A DNA stretch of 64,000 nt from Physella acuta. Taxonomy: Eukaryota > Mollusca > Gastropoda > Physidae. The DNA is taken from positions 310,001 through 374,000 of the forward strand of contig NW_026732016.1 in assembly GCF_028476545.1 (NCBI RefSeq), in the 5' to 3' direction. Under the pieces are notes generated by a model. The model was given only the letters and a program-made list of their open reading frames with translations. It did no database searches and was not told the DNA's origin. This document shows positions 51,420 through 62,553 of the stretch, in pieces. How positions within the stretch are numbered: the stretch's first letter is position 1; every line of letters starts with the position of its first letter. The position numbers were made by a program, and so were the translations under genes.

Positions 51420-51872
51420 AGAAAATCTTGGCACTTGTTGAGAAAATGGGTTGGGTTGGCCAGGGTGGCACTTGTTGAGAAAATGGGTTGGGTTGGCCAG
51501 GGTGGCACTTGTTGAGAAAATGGGTCGGGTTGGCCAGGTTGGCACTTGTTGAGAAAATGGGTTGGGTTGGCCTGGTTGGCACTTGTTGAGAAAATGGGTT
51601 GGGTTGGCCTGGTTGGCACTTGTTGAGAAAATGGGTTGGGTTGGCCAGGGTGGCACTTGTTGAGAAAATGGGTTGGGTTGGCCAGGTTGGCACTTGTTGA
51701 GAAAATGGGTTGGGTTGGCCTGGTTGGCACTTGTTGAGAAAATGGGTTGGGTTGGCCAGGTTGGCACTTGTTGAGAAAATGGGTTGGGTTGGCCAGGTTG
51801 GCACTTGTTGAGAAAATAGGTTGGGTTGGCCAGGGTGGCACTTGTTGAGAAAATGGGTTGGGTTGGCCAGGT
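51420..51872 (+). repeat. 37-bp minisatellite, about 12 copies
   Basis: Unit contains GGCACTTGTTGAGAAAATGG. It opens three long minus-strand frames that are repeat artefacts. Confidence 0.96.
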
Positions 51873-52032
51873 TTTTAAAACGAGATCTATAAAAACATCA
51901 CACAGGTTAATTAATGAAATAAACCAGATTTGTACAGAGAATGTTTGGAGACTTTGTAGCGACCTGTAACTTCGCACCGTCTCAGAACTTACACTATGAA
52001 AACTATAGACTACTCAAATAGACTTCCAGTGG

Positions 52033-52035
<3 letters not shown>

Positions 52036-52082
<47 letters not shown>
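52036..52082. repeat. (AT)n microsatellite
   Basis: About 22 AT dinucleotides. Confidence 0.95.
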
Positions 52083-52087
<5 letters not shown>

Positions 52088-52532
52088 TATAGGCCTATAT
52101 GCCTATAATATCGATGACAAGCCATAAAGCATCAAAGAGTCATTTATAGCGTCCCTTTGGGTTAAAAATAACATCTGTTTCTGATTTAAAAAACTATAAA
52201 GTTGTAAAAATTGACCAAAGACCGCTTTTTGTTTTAAATGGGAGCTACACTTTGAATTTTGGAGTATATTTTGGTTTTCATTCGATTTGGAAAAAACATC
52301 AGCCGTGTTTTTCAATCAAATAAACAAGTAAACAAACAAGCATTAAGCAGTGAGTTTATTGGCTAATTCAAATTGCATGATGTATACAAGAGTAATACAA
52401 TATTCTACCAAGTCAGGCAAACATTTTCCATGTACACCTTAATGGTTAGTAGTGTAGTTTTATTGGTAGAACAAATTCACACGGCACCGTACAGCGGCAA
52501 CATTCACTGGTGTCGACCATAGCTGTGAGCCT

Positions 52533-54303
52533 CTAGGCACAGTGGTAGGCACATCCACATTCTCTGTTCAAGGGGGACAAGCAGAATATGTATCGGTACT
52601 TCTTTTTGTTTAAGTCATTTGTACACATTTTTGAAGGTTACATAGGGGGGCATTTGGCTGCTAACCCAAAGGTCTTGTGTTCGGGTCTCAGTTCGGACTA
52701 GCTACTGTACGACGTCCCTGAGCCCAAACAGCTCTTATGGGTACCTGACTCAGGGAAAGTAAAGGCGGCTGGGCAAAGTGCTGACCACATTATCTCTTCA
52801 TTTGCTGAGGTCAAGAAACATATGAACGCAGCTTCACCTGCCCAATGGATAGCTAGGTCTAAAGAGGAATCTTTTAAAGGTTATATAGTAACTAATTTGT
52901 TGACAAATTTATTACCTAGCAACCATTAAATGGTTACCTAGCAACCATTTGTTTGACACATTAAATGGTTACCTAGCAACCAATTGTTGACACATGAACC
53001 ATTGGTTACTTACAAGACACATGTGCCTGGACACGGGTTGAAGCTGCAAGGGTCAACAAAGCACGTGCCACCAGGTATACAGTTGGACACACCTGTTGAG
53101 TGGACGGGGTCAAGGCCAGAGTCCGTAGATCAGAGTCAATAATTAGCAGAGGTAAAACAATTAGTTAATTAATGGATGCATATAAATGAAGGGTTGGCAA
53201 ACTATTTGAGAAACATTTTCTCCTAAAACATTGCGTTGTTTGTAGTGATACTTTGTTTAGACACATTGGTCTACACATCGGCCTTGAATGGCCACACACC
53301 GGCCTTTGATGAACGTGTGATACAATGGCCACACCGGCCTTTGATGAGCATGTGATACAATGGCCACTTACCGGCCTTTGATGAGCATGTGATACAATGG
53401 CCACACCGGCCTTTGATGAGCATGTGATACAATGGCCACTTACCGGCCTTTGATGAGCATGTGATACAATGGCCACACACCGGCCTTTGATGAGCATGTG
53501 ATACAATGGCCACACACCGGCCTTTGATGAACATGTGATACAATGGCCACACACCGGCCTTTGATGAGCATGTGATACAATGGCCACACACCGGCCTTTG
53601 ATGAGCATGTGATACAATGGCCACACACCGGCCTTTGATGAACGTGTGATACAATGGCCACACCGGCCTTTGATGAGCATGTGATACAATGGCCACACAC
53701 TGGCCTTTGATGACCATGTGATACAATGGCCACACCGGCCTTTGATGAGCATGTGATACAATGGCCACACCGGCCTTTGATGACCATGTGATACAATGGC
53801 CACACCGGCCTTTGATGAGCATGTGATACAATGGCCACACCGGCCTTTGATGACCATGTGATACAATGGCCACACCGGCCTTTGATGAGCATGTGATACA
53901 ATGGCCACACACTGGCCTTTGATGACCATGTGATACAATGGCCACACCGGCCTTTGATGAGCATGTGATACAATGGCCACACACTGGCCTTTGATGACCA
54001 TGTGATACAATGGCCACACCGGCCTTTGATGAGCATGTGATACAATGGCCACACCGGCCTTTGATGAACATGTGATACAATGGCCTTTCCTTGACGAATG
54101 AATGAGATTGAACTGATCTAACTCGCTGGGTTAAGGATAAAACTGACAACTTTTACATAGTCATGTCGGGGAGGTAATTAATGAGCGACTAATGAAACAA
54201 AGACATGTCGGGGAGTTAATTAATGAGCGACTAATGACTTACCTTGAGCACCTAGCCAGCAGAGCGCTAACAAGAAGACGCAGATTATCACAACCGTCTT
54301 CAT
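52533..54303 (-). CDS. Secreted cysteine-rich peptide C, 3 exons, 56 aa
   Basis: Exons 54303-54243, 53092-53014 and 52563-52533, sum 171 nt. The first exon is a signal peptide (MKTVVIICVFLLALCWLGAQ). The second holds five cysteines and the third ends in ECGCAYHCA before TAG. The mature cysteine pattern is C-x5-C-x4-C-x4-C-x3-C-x3-C-x-C-x3-C, exactly that of peptide A. Introns are phase 1 then phase 2. AATAAA on the minus strand lies at 52463-52458. Intron 1 holds an array of about 22 copies of a 36-bp unit, and 33 A residues stand just upstream of the start. I recognise no named family. Inference: a disulfide-stabilised extracellular peptide; its function is unknown. Confidence 0.75.
52640..52870 (+). 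mobile_element. SINE downstream of peptide C
   Basis: Decayed tRNA-like head (CATTTGGCTGCTAACCC then GTGTTCGGGTCTC) followed by a body with GGGAAAGTAAAGGCGGCTGG, a segment I associate with widespread mollusc SINEs. It lies between the peptide C stop and exon 2, inside its intron 2. The family assignment is from memory. Confidence 0.5.
53275..54085 (+). repeat. 36-bp minisatellite in peptide C intron 1, about 22 copies
   Basis: Unit contains GGCCTTTGATGAGCATGTGA and TGGCCACAC. It keeps long false frames open on the minus strand (up to 295 aa). Confidence 0.96.
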
Positions 54304-54367
54304 CTTCCTCGTTACTTTTTCTCGTTATTTTAGTCGCTCTGGTAACTGTTGTCAAAATGAGGGATGA

Positions 54368-54368
<1 letters not shown>

Positions 54369-54401
<33 letters not shown>
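54369..54401 (+). repeat. A33 homopolymer upstream of peptide C
   Basis: 33 consecutive A residues, about 65 bp upstream of the peptide C start on its coding strand (as T33). Confidence 0.95.
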
Positions 54402-54403
<2 letters not shown>

Positions 54404-54689
54404 AACGACGTTGCACGAGAAAAACAAGATACGTTGACACAGTTTAATCTCATGCAAGCCGATGTCTCCATCATAGGTGTGGCCTTGTTCAATGATTCGG
54501 AGGGGTGGGGGGACAGGGGGCGGGGCGAAATTTGTAGCTGTTTTATCGACTACTTTAAAATCAGCTTAATTAATTAACAATTTTTTAGAATTACCCTTGC
54601 TGTCATATTACACTCATACTATTTGTTCGAAAGTTCATTTTGTTTGTTTCAGGTTATAAAAAATAATCCTTATTATAAACCCGTAATGA

Positions 54690-55660
54690 AAAATAAAATA
54701 ATTAAAAAAAACTTTTAAAAAAAACACGTTTTTCTTGTGGACTAAAAAGTAGAAAATAAATTTTGTGCTTCCTCGAGCTGTGCAGGTTCTTGAGATGACT
54801 ATTCATACATTTCAAATTCAAATTCAAATTTATTCAAATTTATTCAAACAACGGTTACAATTGTAGGCACAAAGGCCTTTTTTCACATTGGCCGTTTAAA
54901 CAAATAAAGCAATTCAATAACACATAGCAGTAACCGTTCACCATCAAATTTCCCGACCCATCTGCCCGACCCACGTTTTTTGTCATCAAATGTATGAATA
55001 ATCAAGAACCTGCACAGCTCGAGGAAGCACAAAATTTATTTTCTACTTTTTAGTCCACAAGAAAAACGTGTTTTTTTTTTTTAATTTTTAAGTATTTTAT
55101 TTTCTCCTTTTTAGTCCGTTGCTACACATGAAAAACGTGGTTTTTAAAAAGTTTTTTATATAGTTTATTTTCTACTTTATCTAATGACTTGATTAAGTAT
55201 GACTTGACTAAGTGTTTATAAATACACGGACTAAAAATCTTGAGCGACCGATACGCTTTAAACAGAGAAAGGGCGTAATTTAATTAAGCCTACATGCCGT
55301 GACCAGGATTCGAACCTGGGTTGTCGCGACCACAACGCGAAGTACTAACCACTATACAATCACGGCCAGCGCGCTCACATCGATTGGGGCCGAAGTAACT
55401 GTGTCAATAGGCCTCCAGTCTTGTCGGTATGTTTAGAAATCATGTCCTCGATTTTATGGTTCTTGGGGCGTAATTTAATTAAGCTAATTTAGGTCTCTAA
55501 TTGCTAGTTTTTATGATTGCATCTGAAATTGTTAGGCGAAAATAGCCTGCATTCCAAATTTCAGATCTCTAGAGCAATCAGAAGTGGGCTAATTTTCGAT
55601 GTCAATTTTAACAACAAACAAACAAACAAACGCGAAGCTGAGTTAAGAAAAACGTGTTAA
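54690..55660. mobile_element. Foldback-like element with tRNA-His, copy 2
   Basis: Second copy of the 14.5-kb element. Left arm about 54692-54815, right arm about 54958-55100. Both arms contain a block absent from copy 1 (it includes CCTCGAGCTGTGCAGG on one side and its complement on the other). The loop is enlarged by about 120 bp of unrelated AT-rich sequence. The tRNA-His is complete here, and the right flank through 55660 matches copy 1. Confidence 0.7.
55295..55366 (-). tRNA. tRNA-His (GTG), inside a dispersed element
   Basis: 72 nt with a perfect 7-bp acceptor stem (GCCGTGA with TCACGGC), anticodon arm TCGCG-TTGTGGT-CGCGA with anticodon GTG, a T arm CCAGG-TTCGAAT-CCTGG, and box B GGTTCGAATCC. 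Structurally whole, but the sequence on both sides is shared with the copy near 14.8 kb, so it sits within a repeat. It may be an active tRNA gene carried by the element or a recent tRNA-like relic. Confidence 0.7.
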
Positions 55661-56130
55661 AATAAAGCGGGAGTGATCTCCCCTAAATTTTCTCGTATAT
55701 ACTTATATAACACTACAGGGTGTGGCAACTCGGGATATAGACATGATTTTTAATCCATTTTTAATTACTTAAACTTTTAAAAATAGAATGGAATCTAGTA
55801 GAGAAAGAATTGCGTACCAAATGAACAGCAAACAAAGTGTATATAATAGTGCGGAATATTTGTACTTTATAAAATTCACATGTATTTTTTGAGAAATGGG
55901 AAATAGCGTCAAGTACTATTTCTGGTAAATGGAAATTGCTCAAAATTTGACAGAAGGCAGAGAATTAGATCTTTTACTTATATGTGAAATTTTATTTAAC
56001 TATCTGAAACAAGTTAAGGGCTTTTGAAAAACCATAAGCAGAATAAAATCCACTTCCGGTTACAGGAAATCGCTGAAAAATTGAAACAGAATTACAAACT
56101 TGATATAATCCATTGATGAAATTCTCTTAA
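55660..56130. repeat. Unclassified dispersed repeat, copy 1
   Basis: Begins with AATAAAGCGGGAGTGATCTC and shares about 450 bp at moderate identity with 60681-61605. It directly abuts the tRNA-His element. No reading frame. Possibly the 3' part of a LINE or its SINE. Confidence 0.6.
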
Positions 56131-56389
56131 AATATTGAGTCAGCCTTTCTTCTGAGGCCGCAGCAACACGCGGGACGGGTACGCTAGTTTGCAGAAAATG
56201 CCTGTAGAGTACAAAGGAAAGTTAAGCAGTTTGGTACCAACTTTGGCTGCAAGTGCGGCAGAAAGGATAGTGCTTTTCATTTTTTAAATATAAAAACAAA
56301 ATCTTGGCTTGTTGGCAAATGTTAGATGGAAGCCCAGTTTTCGTATGAGCTTTTCATTATCTGCTCCGTTGATGTATGTGTAAGTAATG

Positions 56390-56600
56390 ACAGTACTTTT
56401 ACACTGTTTACTAATTTTGTTAATACCAGTCCTTTACACTGTTTACTAATTTTGTTACTGCCAGTACTTTACACCGTTTAATAATTGTGTTAATGACAGT
56501 ACTTTACACCGTACACTAATTTTGTGAATGACCAGTACTTTACACCGTTTACTATTTTTGTTGATGACAGTACTTTACACCGTACACTAATTTTGTACTT
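56390..56600 (+). repeat. 35-bp repeat upstream of peptide A, about 6 copies
   Basis: Unit contains CAGTACTTTACACCGTTTAC; it ends about 190 bp before the peptide A start. Confidence 0.88.
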
Positions 56601-56791
56601 TAGACCAGGCACTACTTTACAAAAGTAAATCACTTTTTAAATACAGTTCAAAGTGCATTAAGAAATCTTACGGTAACTTGTTCCAATTAAAGAATATGTT
56701 CTTATCAGTGAACTAACATCGCGCCAAAGATTTGAGAAACTTGACCGGTCTATAGTTTAACTGGCAGGTCACTAAACACGAGAGACCAACG

Positions 56792-57966
56792 ATGAAGTTT
56801 GTTGTTTACCTGAGTGCTGTTGTTTTTGTTGTGTGTCTGGCGTTTGGACAAAGTGAGTTCAGGGGTCATTGGGTGTTTGATCGTCAAGGTTATCTCAACT
56901 AGCCGCTCATCTCGGCTAAATAATTCACGACATTTGACCGGCTAAATAATTCACGACAGTGACCGGCTAAATAATTCACGACGTGTGACCGGCTAAATAA
57001 TTCACGACGTGTGACCGGCTAAATAATTCACGACGTGTGACCGGCTAAATAATTCACGACGTGTGACCGGCTAAATAATTCACGACGTGTGACCGGCTAA
57101 ATAATTCACGACGTGTGACCGGCTAAATAATTCACGACGTGTGACCGGCTTGGTCAGTACAATCTGGCAGATCAATTACATTCTAGCCAGATAAATTGAC
57201 CACGTACTTACCAAAATCACGTGACCAAACTGTCGAGTTATTTCCTCCCCAGGGTCAGCTGACCTGAGGGAGATGTTCAGGGACGTGCGTGCCGTTTGTG
57301 CTCACCCCGCCCTCTGCTTCATAGACGCCTGCATGATGTCACCTTGTCCCACCACCTGCATCAGGTAAATATACACACGCCTGCATGATGTCACCTTGTC
57401 CCACCACCTGCATCAGGTAAATATACACACGCCTGCATGATGTCACCTTGTCCCACCACCTGCATCAGGTAAATATACACACGCCTGCATGATGTCACCT
57501 TGTCCCACCACCTGCATCAGGTAAATATCCACACGCCTACATGATGTCACCTTGTCCCACCACCTGCATCAGGTAAATATCCACACACCTGCATCAGGTA
57601 AATATCCACACCTGCATCAGGTAAATATTATCCACACACCTGCCTCAGGTAAATATCCACACCTGCCTCAGGTAAATATTATCCACACACCTGCATCAGG
57701 TAAATATTATCCACACCTGCCTCAGGTAAATATTATCCACACCTGCATCAGGTAAATATTATCCACACCTGCCTCAGGTAAATATCCACACCTGCATCAG
57801 GTAAATATTATCCAGCCCAGCAGGGTTAAAGTCAGCCTACTGAAGTCAATATTGGACACAGTGCATTATTTTATTTTATTTCACATATATGCTCGTTTGT
57901 AAAGTTTAAAATCTTGCTCTAATGTTTGTCGACAGAGATTGTGTGTGCGGTTATACCTGCCCTTAA
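56792..57966 (+). CDS. Secreted cysteine-rich peptide A, 3 exons, 67 aa
   Basis: Exons 56792-56852, 57253-57364 and 57936-57966, sum 204 nt, GT-AG, phases 1 and 2. Exon 1 is a signal peptide (MKFVVYLSAVVFVVCLAFGQ), followed by a charged stretch (LREMFRDVR). The cysteine region is C-x5-C-x4-C-x4-C-x3-C-x3-C-x-C-x3-C, ending DCVCGYTCP before TAA. AATAAA at 58071-58076 lies about 105 nt after the stop. Intron 1 has nine copies of a 26-bp unit. Intron 2 begins with tandem copies of the end of exon 2 plus its donor. The gene looks intact. The eight cysteines suggest four disulfides. Function unknown. Confidence 0.8.
56928..57150 (+). repeat. 26-bp repeat in peptide A intron 1, about 9 copies
   Basis: Unit contains GACCGGCTAAATAATTCACG. 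Confidence 0.95.
57324..57815 (+). repeat. Repeat across the peptide A exon 2 donor
   Basis: Five 52-bp units hold the last 40 exon bases (GCCTGCATGATGTCACCTTG...CATCAG) and the donor GTAAATAT. They then pass to about 10 shorter units (CCTGCATCAGGTAAATAT) that keep only the junction. Confidence 0.96.
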
Positions 57967-58289
57967 GTCGCTTCCTGTGAAGGCTATTGATATTAATTAG
58001 TTAAGTTTTCATGCACGTCACCATCTGGAGTATCACCATGCGTCACCACCGTGACAGAACACCATTCTAAAATAAAGTATAAAACGTGTCTGAGATTGTG
58101 TTGTGTAAGTCATGTGATTGTGCTTGTGACTGGTTTCGTCAACAAATTATTTATCGACGCCAGAACAGAGTTTGCTAAAGTTGCCAGCTATATTTAGATA
58201 TTTGATCAAGCCACCCAACTTATGAAGCAATCGGTTCTAGGAAGTTTTCCCTGAGATCTGTGAGCTATACAGCCTTAGTGACCTAATCA

Positions 58290-58400
58290 GCCAAGGTCTT
58301 CTGTTTTAGTGACCTAATCAGCCCAGGTCTTCTGTTTTAGTGACCTAATCAGACCAGGTCTTCTGTTTTAGTGACCTAATCAGACCAAGTCTTATGTTTT
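58290..58400 (+). repeat. 33-bp repeat, about 4 copies
   Basis: Unit contains AGTGACCTAATCAGACCAGG. Confidence 0.9.
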
Positions 58401-58404
58401 ATTA

Positions 58405-59075
58405 AATACACCGTTTAAAATAATGTACTTTTTACAAGTTGCAGAACTTTTAAAACTGAGATTTAGATCACTGAAATTTTAGTTTAAAATTCAAATATTT
58501 CCCCCGCTCAGTTGTGAATTATACCATCTCCCGTGAGTTTTATTAGTATACTAGACTACCCGGTATTCAGATGGAAAACTGTCATCTTCATAACACCATC
58601 CGAACAAGACCACTTATCCCCATCCGACCTCTAGACACTGTCATCACACATACACGAACTCACACACACACTTACGTAGAGTGTGAGAAACTTATATTGT
58701 TAAAACAGTTCATAATAAATTCATAATTAATTCAAAATTAAGGGGGAGGGCTCCGGTAAAAAAAAAAAAACTTTTTTAAAACTCGTTAGAAAACAGTTAT
58801 TTCTTTACAGCTTTATTAAGATATATCCGCATCTGCAAATCCACTAAGAAAAATTGGTGGAAAAATATTGGTAACTATGACAACGGCGGCCGTCTTTAAA
58901 AATTAACCCCTTCGTAGGTTTTCCACCATTCATAAAATATTACTTTTTAAGCCCAATAAACAATCAATTCATAATCTTCTACCATATTTTGGGCACGCAA
59001 CTAAAAAATTTAAGTGCATATCTTCAAACTAATTTTTTATGAATTTTCAAAATTTGTGTCCGTTCAAAACACTAG
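58405..59075. other. AT-rich DNA between peptide A and the GPCR relic
   Basis: No gene or repeat recognised apart from short A runs. Confidence 0.4.
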
Positions 59076-59079
59076 TTTT

Positions 59080-59745
59080 AATGCCCCAAAATTCCCCAAC
59101 ACAAGACTGACTGTCTTATTTTGACCGAGATGACCACCGTGCAGACGATGAGCACTGAGTAGGTCAGGTACGGCAGGAACAAGTCAGTGATGAAATACGA
59201 GACCGCAAAGACTTTGAGACCGTTCGGGTGAAAGTTGATCCGGAAGTGGGTCTGGTTGTCTGAGGCAACATCTGTGACGTATTTAATGAGAAACAGGTAC
59301 AGGGTCATGACAACTCATGTCACCATGGTGTATACCAAGGTTACTTTTTTCGTGATGATCTGCTTGACCTTGAGGGGTATGACGACACACATGCATCTTT
59401 CAAAGGCCGCGAAGGCAGTGATCAAGCCACTGACGCGGACAAAGTAGTTGTGAGGGTAGACGAGGAATACGGTGCCAAAGTCCACAGGGTTGATCAAACC
59501 AGGTGCTGGGTATGATGATGTTCAAGTACTGAGAGACCAACGCCCCGCTGACCGAGAGGGCTGTCAGCAAAATGTTGGACGTGTCGCTGTAGCCGATCCG
59601 GTTAAAGATGAGGATGTTGAAGAGGTTGCACACAACACCAACCACAGCGAGAAGTCCTTCAATGACAGCCTCAGCCCGAAGACACAGGACCAGGACAGAG
59701 TCCTCCAGCTCCCCCGTGTGCTGTAGTATGTGTGGGGGGGGGGGC
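59080..59745 (-). pseudogene. Class A GPCR relic, TM1 to about TM5
   Basis: Read on the minus strand, from 59745 downward. The segment GVVCNLFNILIFNRIGYSDT is a TM1 with the usual N-x-L-x-I pattern, followed by a TM2-like stretch, then FERCMCVVIPLKVKQ, the position of the DRY motif, and a later hydrophobic segment (LFLPYLTYSVLIVCTVVISV) resembling TM5. The similarity crosses one reading-frame shift near 59500 and one in-frame TGA just after the TM4 region, and stops after TM5. No intron explains the shift. It resembles the large molluscan chemosensory/peptide GPCR expansions. A copied and decayed host gene is the likeliest reading. Confidence 0.65.
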
Positions 59746-59915
59746 TAGCAATCTCTACCAGTATGACGTGACAATCTTTACCTGTATGACGTGACAATCT
59801 TTACCAGTATGACGTAACAATCTTTACCTGTATGACGTGACAATCTTTACCTGTATGACGTGACAATCTTTACCTGTATGAGGTGACAATCTTTACCTGT
59901 ATGACGTAACAAACA
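59745..59915 (+). repeat. 23-bp repeat, about 7 copies
   Basis: Unit CTTTACCTGTATGACGTGAC plus AAT; it abuts the 5' end of the GPCR relic. Confidence 0.93.
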
Positions 59916-60239
59916 ATCTTCAACTGCCTGTTGTTCTAAACTAAAAAAAAATTGTAGATTTCTGGCTCCGAAGAATTGTTTAACAAGTTGACAATACAAA
60001 GTAACTCAAAGATAACTACCGATGTTGACTATCTCACTACCTCGCTATAACTCAAACAATGCCAGATGCTTGCTAATGTCACGTACAATTAATTATTTTA
60101 TAAAAAAATGGCAATTATTTTTTTCAAACTCCTGGTTTTGATTAAAGACGAGCAGACGACTAACCTCTCGTTTGGACACCAGCAGAAGATGTGTAATCAT
60201 CTTTAAATATCTGGACGTGAAGTTTTTTTTTAAAGGCAA

Positions 60240-60365
60240 TGTTGTTGATGAAATCAGACAACATAACGACAGAAAACATAATGACGAACAATTTAATGAC
60301 AGACATAATGACAAAAAACATAATGACGAACAGTTTAATGACAGACATAATGACAGAAACAGACA
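60240..60365 (+). repeat. Short imperfect repeat, 18-22 bp
   Basis: Variants of AATGACAGACATAATGACAA. Confidence 0.8.
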
Positions 60366-60680
60366 GCGTCAGAAAATACCCGTGCTGCAATTATGACGTC
60401 ATGCACAAATGCTTAAATCGTCTGGTAATTTGAGGATGAGGGAGGGGAAGACTCGGGGGGGGGGGAGCGAAATGAAAAAGGGTTGGTATAGGATGTGGGA
60501 ATTATAGGGAATTTGAATAGTGGGTTAATACAAGACATAATAGACATACAACTCTCGCCCCCCCCCCCACACACGTTTCCGCCTCCACCCCCCCCCATAC
60601 AAACACATGCACACCATCCCTATTGAAGTTTTATGTAAGGATAACTATAAGTTTTTCAAGTTTTTAAAAATATAGGAAAA

Positions 60681-61604
60681 AATAAAGCGGGAGTGATCTC
60701 CCCCAAACTTTCTTGAATCTAATATATAAAGTTCAATTCTGTATGTTTTTGTTTTGTTTTTTGAATACTTTTATTTTCCCATTTAAAACAAATACATTAG
60801 TATTTGGATGGATATTTGAAAGGTAGTTGCGTTTCCTTTGTGTTTGGGTTGGGTTTGCGTTTGTAGTTGAGTTTGTGTTTGCGTTTGGATTTGGTTTGTT
60901 TTCGTTTGCTTATCGTTTGCTTTTGTGTTAGTGTTTTCTTTGTGTTTGCGTTTGTGGTTAGGTTTGTGTTTGCGTTTGTGTTATATTAGCATTTTTGTTT
61001 GTGTTTTGGTTTTTGGTGGTTGTGGTTAGGGTGGGGAATGCCGGGTATATGCTGATTACTAAACACACAAGGCATAGTACTTTACAGATAAGTTTTTCAC
61101 AGAAGCCAGTGCAGGGCCTGGCCAGGACGGCTAGTATTCTAATATAACACTACGGGCCTGGCAACTGGCGGTATAGACATGATTTTTAAAATCAGTTTTT
61201 ACATACTTAAACTTTTTTTTAAATAGAATAGAATGTCGTAGAAAAAATAACTGCGCACCAAGTGAACGGCAAACAATATGTGTATAGTCGTGCGGAGTAC
61301 TAGTACTTTATACATTCGTATGTGTTTATTGAGAAATTGGAAATAGCATAAAGTACAACTTCCGTTCAACGGAAATTACTCAAAATTTGACAGAAGGCAG
61401 AGATTTAAATCTTTGAATTTTTCGTTTATCTATCTGAAACAGTACTCAAGTAATAGGATTTTGAAAAATAAATAGAATAAGTTCCTCTTCGGGTTATCAG
61501 AAATGGGTGAAATGTTAATACAGAACTACTAATTTGATATAATACTTATATATGAAATTTCATCAACCTATCTGTTATGGTACTCAAGTTATCGTGTTTA
61601 CAGA

Positions 61605-61605
<1 letters not shown>
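60681..61605. repeat. Unclassified dispersed repeat, copy 2, split by a Helitron-like insert
   Basis: Same element as at 55660-56130. Its two halves (60681-60717 and 61135-61605) are separated by a 417-bp insertion. It ends in ACAGACAAACACAC followed by an (AC)n run, as many LINE/SINE 3' tails do. Confidence 0.6.
60718..61134 (+). mobile_element. Non-autonomous Helitron-like element
   Basis: Begins TCTAATATATAAA after an A and ends CTAG before a T, with a short palindrome (CCTGGCCAGG) a few bases before the end. These are the 5'-TC, 3'-CTRR, subterminal hairpin and A/T target features of Helitrons. The sequence on each side matches the uninterrupted repeat copy at 55.66 kb. The inside is rich in GTTTGCGTTTG-like repeats and encodes nothing. 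Confidence 0.6.

Positions 61606-61652
<47 letters not shown>
61606..61652 (+). repeat. (AC)n microsatellite
   Basis: About 23 uninterrupted AC dinucleotides at the end of the dispersed repeat. Confidence 0.95.
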
Positions 61653-61655
<3 letters not shown>

Positions 61656-61847
61656 ATATATAATAATATACAGACATACGGACAAAACTGCAAAACTATA
61701 TTTTCCGACTCGGGGCGGTGTAAAATGTACTTTGTATACGAGAAAATTAAAAATGTGGTAGAAGAAAATAAATGTTACACATGCTGTTTGTGTTGTAAGT
61801 CAATCTCTGACGCGGAGTCACAGTTTAAGTGAAGTGAGCGACTAACA

Positions 61848-62553
61848 ATGAAGCTATCCTGTCTGCTTACCCTCCTGACGGTCGGGATGGTGGTGGGCGT
61901 GGTCCAGGTGGCAGGTAGGTGCACGTTAATTTCAAACACTTCCGGTCTTACTATAAATAGCACAGACAGTTGACCGGAAATGTGACGTCAGAAATGTCCG
62001 CGTCATTTGACTCCACATACACCGACGCTCTCTTTAAAAATTGTGAAACCTCCAACAGGCTCACCAGTCAACTCGGCACGTGCTGACTGTCCTAACCCCG
62101 CCCTGCCGTGTGTCAGTCAATGTCTGGTCATGCTCTGTGCCCCTGGGACCAACTGTGTGACGTAAGCAGGTTGCACTTCTGTCCGGGAACTAAACGTTTA
62201 CCTGTTGGGGAACTCAGGGAACTTTTAAATGTTGGGGAACACAGGGAACTTTTAACTGTTGGGGAACACAGGGGAATTTTAATGAGACGGTCTGAGAGAG
62301 ATAAAGAGTGTTGGGAAGACATTTGAAATGTTGGCGAAAGTTGAAAACATTTGAAGTGTTGGCGAATGTTGAAAACAATTTATTAAGAAGGTGCTGATGT
62401 TAACAGTGACGTGTGCAAATGGTGCTTTATGGTGCGCGGATGGGGGTGGGGAGGGGGTGAGAACCATCCTCGTAAAACAGATACATCAATCTTTCAATTA
62501 TTCAATCTTTCCCCAGAGACTGCCACTGTAGGAGCTCATGCCAACACATCTAG
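61848..62553 (+). CDS. Secreted cysteine-rich peptide B, 3 exons, 68 aa
   Basis: Exons 61848-61914, 62059-62161 and 62517-62553, sum 207 nt, GT-AG, phases 1 and 2. Signal peptide MKLSCLLTLLTVGMVVGVVQVA, then a mature region with C-x6-C-x3-C-x4-C-x5-C-x3-C-x-C-x3-C, ending DCHCRSSCQHI. The last C-x3-C-x-C-x3-C module and both intron phases match peptides A and C. The segment PNPALPC resembles HPALC of peptide A at the same place. AATAAA hexamers lie at 62671-62680. Same family as A and C, more diverged. Function unknown. Confidence 0.78.
62190..62365 (+). repeat. Imperfect repeats in peptide B intron 2
   Basis: Units GTTGGGGAACACAGGGAACT (about 4), then TGAAAACATTTGAAGTGTTG-like units (about 3). 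Confidence 0.88.

Noticed and set aside
53165-54149. Three overlapping minus-strand frames of 204-295 aa
   Set aside because: All are translations of the 36-bp array in intron 1 of peptide C.
60160-60396. Small hydrophobic or charged frames on both strands
   Set aside because: Explained by an 18-22-bp imperfect repeat.
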